A DNA stretch of 9,849 nucleotides, from assembly GCA_009922885.1 (NCBI GenBank), contig RFUP01000055.1, positions 1 to 9,849 on the forward strand, in the 5' to 3' direction. Shown piece after piece: positions 5,992-9,849 of this stretch. Under the pieces are notes generated by a model. It was not told where the DNA came from. It searched no databases and saw only the letters and a program-made list of their open reading frames with translations. Position 1 is the first letter of the stretch. Each line of letters begins with the position of its first letter. The DNA is from Paracoccaceae bacterium. Its GTDB lineage: Bacteria > Pseudomonadota > Alphaproteobacteria > Rhodobacterales > Rhodobacteraceae. The position numbers were made by a program, and so were the translations under genes.

Positions 5992-7119
5992 ATGCTGAGA
6001 CGCCTTCACCACGAGCAGCCCGCAAGCTTTGCTTTCACGCCTGCAAACCAGGCTTGGGCCGAAGCGCAGATCACCAAGTATCCGGAAGGCCGTCAGGCTT
6101 CGGCGATCATTCCGCTGTTGTGGCGGGCGCAGGAGCAGGAAGGGTGGCTGAGCCGCCCGGCAATCGAATACGTGGCGGCTATGCTGGGCATGGCCTATAT
6201 CCGCGCGCTGGAAGTGGCGACGTTCTACTTCATGTTCCAGCTGCAGCCGGTGGGCACGGTGGCGCATATCCAGATCTGCGGCACGCTGTCGTGCATGATC
6301 TGCGGCGCGGAAGACCTGATCTCGGTCTGCAAGGAAAAGATCGCGGCGAAGGCGCATGATCTTTCGGCGGATGGCAAGTTCTCGTGGGAAGAGGTGGAAT
6401 GCCTCGGGGCCTGTGCGAACGCACCGATGGCGCAGATCGGCAAGGATTATTACGAAGACCTGACCGCTGACCGCCTGCGCGAGATGCTCGACGAGATGGC
6501 GGCGGGCAAGGTTCCGGTTCCGGGTCCGCAGAACGGACGCTATGCGGCGGAGCCGCTCTCGGGGCTGTCGAGCCTCAAGGACTTCGACTCCGGCAAGACC
6601 AAATACAACGCCTCGGCACAGCGCGCCGTGGATATCGGGGACTCGATCAAGCGTATCGATGGCACCGAAGTTCCGCTTGCGACGCCGTGGCTTGGCCAGA
6701 CTGCTGCCAAGAAGCCTGCCGCGTCGAAAGCTGCGGCGAAGACTACGTCGAAGGCTGAGGCGAAACCGGCTGCGAAAGCGGAAAAGGCACCGGCAAAAGC
6801 GGCTACTGAGGCGGCTCCGGCGGCGGCAGGCTCCAAACCTGCAGCGCTTTCCGCGCCGAAAGGTGGCGTGGCGGATGACCTCAAGATGATCAAGGGTGTT
6901 GGGCCGAAGCTTGAGAAGCTTCTGAATTCCCTTGGTTTTTACCATTTCGAGCAAGTCGCGGCATGGACTGCAGACGAGCTTGCCTGGGTTGATCAGAACA
7001 TTGAAGGCTTCAAGGGACGTGCAACCAGAGACGCGTGGGTGTCTCAGGCTAAAGTCTTGATGACCGGAGTCGAGACGGAATTCTCCAAACGTGCTAAGAA
7101 AGATGGCGTGTACGAGTGA
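5992..7119 (+). CDS. nuoE: NADH-quinone oxidoreductase subunit E with C-terminal H3TH-like extension
   Basis: Residues 1 to about 180 form the 24-kDa subunit of the NADH-input module, with a thioredoxin-like fold carrying [2Fe-2S] cluster N1a. Its ligands are Cys96 and Cys101 (CGTLSC) and Cys137 and Cys141 (CLGAC), with the family spacing C-x4-C-x35-C-x3-C. The N-terminal helical part has the typical ALEVATFYFMF. The rest is not in E. coli or mitochondrial NuoE: a spacer (about 180-236), a Lys/Ala/Pro-rich low-complexity linker (about 237-287) and a compact domain (288-369) starting APKGG-x2-DDLK-x-I-x-GVGP. This domain resembles the helix-hairpin-helix/H3TH family of COG3743. The whole protein is 375 residues, against about 160-240 in shorter homologues. 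ATG 5992 has only a weak site (GAAGAG). The downstream gene carries a paralogous copy of the extra domain. Confidence 0.95.
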   Translation: MLRRLHHEQPASFAFTPANQAWAEAQITKYPEGRQASAIIPLLWRAQEQEGWLSRPAIEYVAAMLGMAYIRALEVATFYFMFQLQPVGTVAHIQICGTLSCMICGAEDLISVCKEKIAAKAHDLSADGKFSWEEVECLGACANAPMAQIGKDYYEDLTADRLREMLDEMAAGKVPVPGPQNGRYAAEPLSGLSSLKDFDSGKTKYNASAQRAVDIGDSIKRIDGTEVPLATPWLGQTAAKKPAASKAAAKTTSKAEAKPAAKAEKAPAKAATEAAPAAAGSKPAALSAPKGGVADDLKMIKGVGPKLEKLLNSLGFYHFEQVAAWTADELAWVDQNIEGFKGRATRDAWVSQAKVLMTGVETEFSKRAKKDGVYE

Positions 7120-7151
7120 CACGTTAAATCAACAATAGGGAGAGTGACGTC

Positions 7152-8180
7152 ATGACACAACCAAACGGCACCCGGAATTGCTCGCTGGGCGCTTGGCTTT
7201 TGGCCGCAGCCATCGGCATCGTGGCATTTGTTATGTTGCGGTTCATTGGCCAGTGGCACGGTGGAACGGCCTTCTGGACGGCTTTGGCACTGACCGTTGT
7301 GCTTGGACTTTTGCTGAACTGGATCTTGTGCAGCGGTAAAGGCGCAGGGACGTCGGTAAGCGCTGGAACGGGTAGCTCTGCGGCGGCTTCTGGCGGCGCG
7401 TCCGCGGCGGCTCCGGCAGCAGCGGCGACAGGTTCTGCAGCGGCGGCAGCCTCGACGGGCGCGACCGCTTCCGAAGCATCGGCTTCGGGCAGTGCGGTTG
7501 CGGCTTCGGCAGCTCCGGTTGCGGCGGCAGCCTCGGCTGGCTCTGATGCAGGGACCGGATCTCTGGTGAAGCCTTCGGCATTCCTTGCTGGTGAAGCGGA
7601 TCTGGCTGACCAGAAAGGCTCCTGGAAATACGAAGCGCCGAAAGCGGAAGCGGCTCCTGCCAAGGCTGCGGCTAAGGCGAAGGCGGCACCGAAGGCGAAG
7701 GCCGAGAAAGCTCCGGCTAACGCAGCGGCAAAAGCGCCGGCCAAGGCGGCTGCCGAGAAGGCCCCGGCTAAGGCCAAGGCCGAGAAAGCACCTGCAGCGG
7801 CAAAGCCAAAAGCAGCAGCCAAACCGAAAGCGGCAAAAGCCGCTCCGGTGGCCTTCGCGGCTGTTGACGATGCGGCTGTGGACGCGGCGGGTGCTGGCAC
7901 CAAACCGAAAGGGCTGAAAGCCCCGAAGGGTGGGGCAGGCGACGATCTGAAGCTCATCGAAGGCATCGGGCCGGTTCTGGAAAAAGTTTGCCACGACAAC
8001 GGCATTTTCCACTTCGACCAGATCGCCGCATGGGGACCTGCGGAAGTGGCTTGGATGAACGGCAACATGCCGCGCTTCAAGGGCCGTGTGAGCCGGGACA
8101 AGTGGGTGGCTCAAGCCCGTTTGATCCTGGAGGTGGGCATCGAGGAATTCCTCGAGCGCGCCAAGACCAACAACTACTGA
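7152..8180 (+). CDS. Membrane-anchored Ala/Lys-rich protein with H3TH-like domain
   Basis: This 342-residue protein lies between nuoE and nuoF. ATG 7152 is set by AGGGAGAG (7137-7144) at 7-base spacing. Two hydrophobic helices (about 11-30 and 38-60) form an N-terminal hairpin that should leave both ends in the cytoplasm. Next come an Ala/Ser/Gly-rich stretch (about 66-137) and a Lys/Ala/Pro-rich repeat resembling histone-H1-like or AlgP-like tails (about 161-239). The C-terminal domain (257-338) has DDLKLIEGIGP, HFDQIAAW and a Lys/Arg-rich end. This domain is the same as the one at the end of NuoE: by eye 42 of 82 positions are identical with no gaps. COG3743 members are often labelled predicted DNA nuclease-like, but I see no catalytic motif. 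A membrane-tethered partner or assembly factor of complex I is my inference. Confidence 0.88.
   Translation: MTQPNGTRNCSLGAWLLAAAIGIVAFVMLRFIGQWHGGTAFWTALALTVVLGLLLNWILCSGKGAGTSVSAGTGSSAAASGGASAAAPAAAATGSAAAAASTGATASEASASGSAVAASAAPVAAAASAGSDAGTGSLVKPSAFLAGEADLADQKGSWKYEAPKAEAAPAKAAAKAKAAPKAKAEKAPANAAAKAPAKAAAEKAPAKAKAEKAPAAAKPKAAAKPKAAKAAPVAFAAVDDAAVDAAGAGTKPKGLKAPKGGAGDDLKLIEGIGPVLEKVCHDNGIFHFDQIAAWGPAEVAWMNGNMPRFKGRVSRDKWVAQARLILEVGIEEFLERAKTNNY
7632..7850 (+). repeat. Lys/Ala/Pro-rich coding repeat (H1/AlgP-like tail)
   Basis: Inside the membrane-anchored protein, short units such as AEKAPAKA and AAAKPKAA recur imperfectly, encoded by repeated gcc/gcg, aag/aaa and ccg codons. The unit length varies between about 5 and 10 codons. 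Such tracts expand and contract by slippage, so length differences between strains are expected. A shorter tract of the same style links the two parts of NuoE (about 6700-6850). Confidence 0.7.
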
Positions 8181-8192
8181 GGACCATGAGGA

Positions 8193-8417
8193 ATGGCCGG
8201 AATGCAGAACAAAGGGGAAGGCTTGGCGGGGCGGCGCGTTGCGCTCTTCATCGCTGGCGTCGGCCTGTTCTGGATTTTGGCCACATGGCTCGGTTCCGCG
8301 CTCGGGCTCTCTGAAAGAGTCCGGGTGCTGTTCGACCTCTTCGCGCTGGCCGGTTTCGGCTGGGCGCTGTGGATGACCATAGACATCTGGCGCAAGCGCC
8401 AGAACGACGGAAGGTGA
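8193..8417 (+). CDS. Small two-helix membrane protein (DUF5337-like)
   Basis: This 74-residue protein has two hydrophobic segments (about 16-39 and 44-64) rich in Trp, Gly and Leu, then a basic tail IWRKRQNDGR. It is probably an inner-membrane hairpin protein. Position and pattern fit the small Rhodobacterales family I remember as DUF5337, found inside nuo operons; this is recall, not a search. Two starts are possible. ATG 8193 uses AGGA at 8180-8183, and ATG 8202 (in frame, MQNKGEG) uses GAGGA at 8188-8192, both at 9-base spacing. I give the longer form. It ends three bases before nuoF and its last codons contain the nuoF ribosome binding site. Function is unknown; an accessory subunit or assembly factor of complex I is plausible. 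Confidence 0.82.
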   Translation: MAGMQNKGEGLAGRRVALFIAGVGLFWILATWLGSALGLSERVRVLFDLFALAGFGWALWMTIDIWRKRQNDGR

Positions 8418-8420
8418 GCC

Positions 8421-9719
8421 ATGCTCAAGGATCAAGACCGGATCTTTACCAATATCTACGGCATGCATGATCGCAGCCTCAAAGGCGCGATTGCGCGTGG
8501 CCATTGGGATGGCACTGCCAAGATCATCCAGAACGGACGTGACTGGATCATCAACCAGATGAAGGCCTCCGGTCTTCGCGGCCGTGGTGGCGCGGGCTTC
8601 CCGACGGGGCTTAAGTGGTCCTTCATGCCGAAGGAAAGCGATGGGCGCCCGGCTTACCTTGTTATCAACGCCGACGAGTCCGAACCCGGCACCTGCAAAG
8701 ACCGCGAGATCATGCGCCATGATCCGCATACGCTGATCGAAGGCGCGCTGATCGCCTCTTTCGCGATGAATGCACATGCCTGCTACATTTACCTGCGCGG
8801 TGAGTATATCCGCGAGCGCGAGGCGCTGCAGGCGGCGATTGACGAATGCTATGACGCGGGCCTTCTCGGCAAGAACGCGGCGAAGTCCGGTTGGGATTTC
8901 GATCTTTACCTGCACCACGGGGCGGGCGCGTATATCTGCGGCGAGGAAACGGCACTTCTGGAAAGCCTTGAAGGCAAGAAGGGGATGCCGCGGATGAAGC
9001 CGCCGTTCCCGGCAGGGTCGGGCCTTTACGGCTGCCCGACCACGGTGAACAACGTGGAATCCATTGCTGTGGCCCCGACCATTCTGCGCCGTGGGCCGGA
9101 ATGGTTTGCAGGCTTCGGCCGCCCGAATAACGCGGGCACCAAGCTTTTCGCGATCTCGGGCCATGTGAATAACCCCTGCGTCGTGGAAGAGGCGATGTCG
9201 ATCAGCTTCGAGGAGCTGATCGAGAAGCATTGCGGCGGGATCCGTGGCGGCTGGGACAACCTTCTGGCCGTGATCCCCGGTGGCTCTTCGGTGCCGTGCG
9301 TGCGCGGCGAGAAGATGAAAGACGCGGTGATGGATTTCGATTACCTGCGCTCTGAACTGGGCTCGGGCCTCGGTACGGCTGCGGTGATCGTGATGGACAA
9401 GCAGACCGACATCATCAAGGCGATCTGGCGCTTGTCGAAGTTCTACAAGCACGAGAGCTGCGGCCAGTGCACGCCCTGCCGCGAAGGCACGGGCTGGATG
9501 ATGCGGGTGATGGAGCGCCTTGTGACGGGCGATGCGGAACCCAAGGAAATCGACATGCTCTTCGATGTGACGAAGCAGGTGGAAGGCCACACGATCTGTG
9601 CGCTTGGCGACGCGGCGGCTTGGCCGATCCAGGGCCTGATCCGTAATTTCCGCGATGTGATCGAAGAGCGGATTGCGCACAAGCGTTCCGGCGCGCGCCG
9701 TCCGGCGGCAGCACGGTGA
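8421..9719 (+). CDS. nuoF: NADH-quinone oxidoreductase subunit F (NADH-binding, 51 kDa)
   Basis: This 432-residue subunit oxidises NADH. It holds FMN, the NADH pocket and [4Fe-4S] cluster N3, and docks with NuoE in the cytoplasmic arm tip. The Gly-rich FMN/NADH loop GRGGAGFPTG (54-63) is intact, followed by VINADESEPGTCKDREIM (81-98) and GAGAYICGEETAL (167-179). The N3 ligands Cys347, Cys350 and Cys353 (ESCGQCTPC) and Cys393 (TICALGD) are all present. Length matches alphaproteobacterial and mitochondrial 51-kDa subunits. The tail after about 420 is short, basic and Ala-rich (KRSGARRPAAAR). ATG 8421 follows GGAAGG (8409-8414) at 6-base spacing, with only three bases after the previous stop. 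Separate E and F genes with inserted accessory genes fit Rhodobacteraceae order. Confidence 0.97.
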   Translation: MLKDQDRIFTNIYGMHDRSLKGAIARGHWDGTAKIIQNGRDWIINQMKASGLRGRGGAGFPTGLKWSFMPKESDGRPAYLVINADESEPGTCKDREIMRHDPHTLIEGALIASFAMNAHACYIYLRGEYIREREALQAAIDECYDAGLLGKNAAKSGWDFDLYLHHGAGAYICGEETALLESLEGKKGMPRMKPPFPAGSGLYGCPTTVNNVESIAVAPTILRRGPEWFAGFGRPNNAGTKLFAISGHVNNPCVVEEAMSISFEELIEKHCGGIRGGWDNLLAVIPGGSSVPCVRGEKMKDAVMDFDYLRSELGSGLGTAAVIVMDKQTDIIKAIWRLSKFYKHESCGQCTPCREGTGWMMRVMERLVTGDAEPKEIDMLFDVTKQVEGHTICALGDAAAWPIQGLIRNFRDVIEERIAHKRSGARRPAAAR

Positions 9720-9733
9720 GAGGGGCTCGGGCC

Positions 9734-9849
9734 ATGAACATTCAGAGCCGGAAGCATCGGATCGGGCAGGGCGCACTCCTGTTGGGTGCGTTGCTGCTTG
9801 TGGCCGGGTGCAGCAATGGCTTCTCGAATTTGGTCCGTCCGGCCAAGAG
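9734..9849 (+). CDS. Predicted lipoprotein, N-terminal part (partial)
   Basis: This reading frame runs from ATG 9734 off the right edge, so only 38 residues are visible. The N-terminus has a basic n-region (SRKHRIGQG), a Leu-rich core and the lipobox LVAGC with Cys26, followed by Ser and Asn. This is a typical lipoprotein signal. GAGGGG at 9720-9725 lies eight bases before the ATG, and the start is 14 bases after the nuoF stop, so it is probably co-transcribed with nuo. The visible 12 mature residues do not allow a family call. In this lineage I would expect nuoG further downstream, so this gene is probably another insertion between core subunits. Confidence 0.72.
   Translation, partial: MNIQSRKHRIGQGALLLGALLLVAGCSNGFSNLVRPAK

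Noticed and set aside
5935..7122. A 395-codon minus-strand frame opposite nuoE
   Set aside because: It is a shadow of nuoE. Its Arg/Ser/Phe-rich middle is the complement of the Lys/Ala linker codons.
7044..9776. A 910-codon open frame on the minus strand opposite the end of nuoE, the membrane-anchored protein and nuoF
   Set aside because: It lies antisense to three well-supported genes. Its product is Arg/His-rich with low-complexity runs and no recognisable domain. Long antisense frames are expected from high GC at third codon positions.
1..9849. CRISPR arrays, insertion sequences, tRNA/rRNA genes, phage or defence systems
   Set aside because: No regularly spaced repeats, transposase or integrase motifs, tRNA-like cloverleaf or defence-type domains were seen. 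The accessory content is tied to the complex I operon.

Overview
The window reads as chromosomal DNA from an alphaproteobacterium, most likely of the Rhodobacteraceae (Rhodobacter/Paracoccus/Roseobacter group). The evidence is the high GC, the Nqo/Nuo-type complex I genes in the order A-B-C-D-E-F with small accessory genes between them, a NuoE carrying a long Ala/Lys-rich C-terminal extension, and a leucine-degradation-type gene pair just upstream. All supported genes are on the + strand. The window starts inside one gene and ends inside another.

Left part (1-2636): the last 38 codons of a probable hydroxymethylglutaryl-CoA lyase are followed by a crotonase-family hydratase, probably 3-methylglutaconyl-CoA hydratase. 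These would be the last two steps before acetoacetate and acetyl-CoA in leucine breakdown. Next is an exported von Willebrand factor A (VWA) protein with an intact MIDAS metal site and about four degenerate C-terminal repeat modules.

Intergenic block (2637-2913): about 280 bases with visibly lower GC and no convincing gene. It holds a terminator-like hairpin without a U-run, two weak sigma70-like promoter candidates, and a perfect 8-bp hairpin directly in front of the nuoA ribosome binding site. It is the probable control region of the nuo operon.

Right part (2914-9849): the front half of the complex I operon, tightly packed and often overlapping: nuoA, nuoB, nuoC, nuoD, a small lipoprotein gene, nuoE, a membrane-anchored Ala/Lys-rich protein, a small two-helix membrane protein, nuoF, and the start of a second lipoprotein gene. 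The nuo genes encode one membrane subunit (A), the connecting quinone/N2 module (B, C, D) and the NADH-input module (E, F). All visible Fe-S ligands and the FMN/NADH loops are intact.

The most interesting material is the non-canonical cargo. NuoE carries a C-terminal helix-hairpin-helix-like (H3TH, COG3743-like) domain on a Lys/Ala-rich linker. The very next gene encodes a two-helix membrane anchor, a longer Ala-rich then Lys/Ala-rich linker, and a second copy of the same domain (42 of 82 aligned residues identical by eye). Together with the two lipoproteins and the small membrane protein, these look like lineage-specific accessory or assembly factors of complex I. Their function is not known to me.
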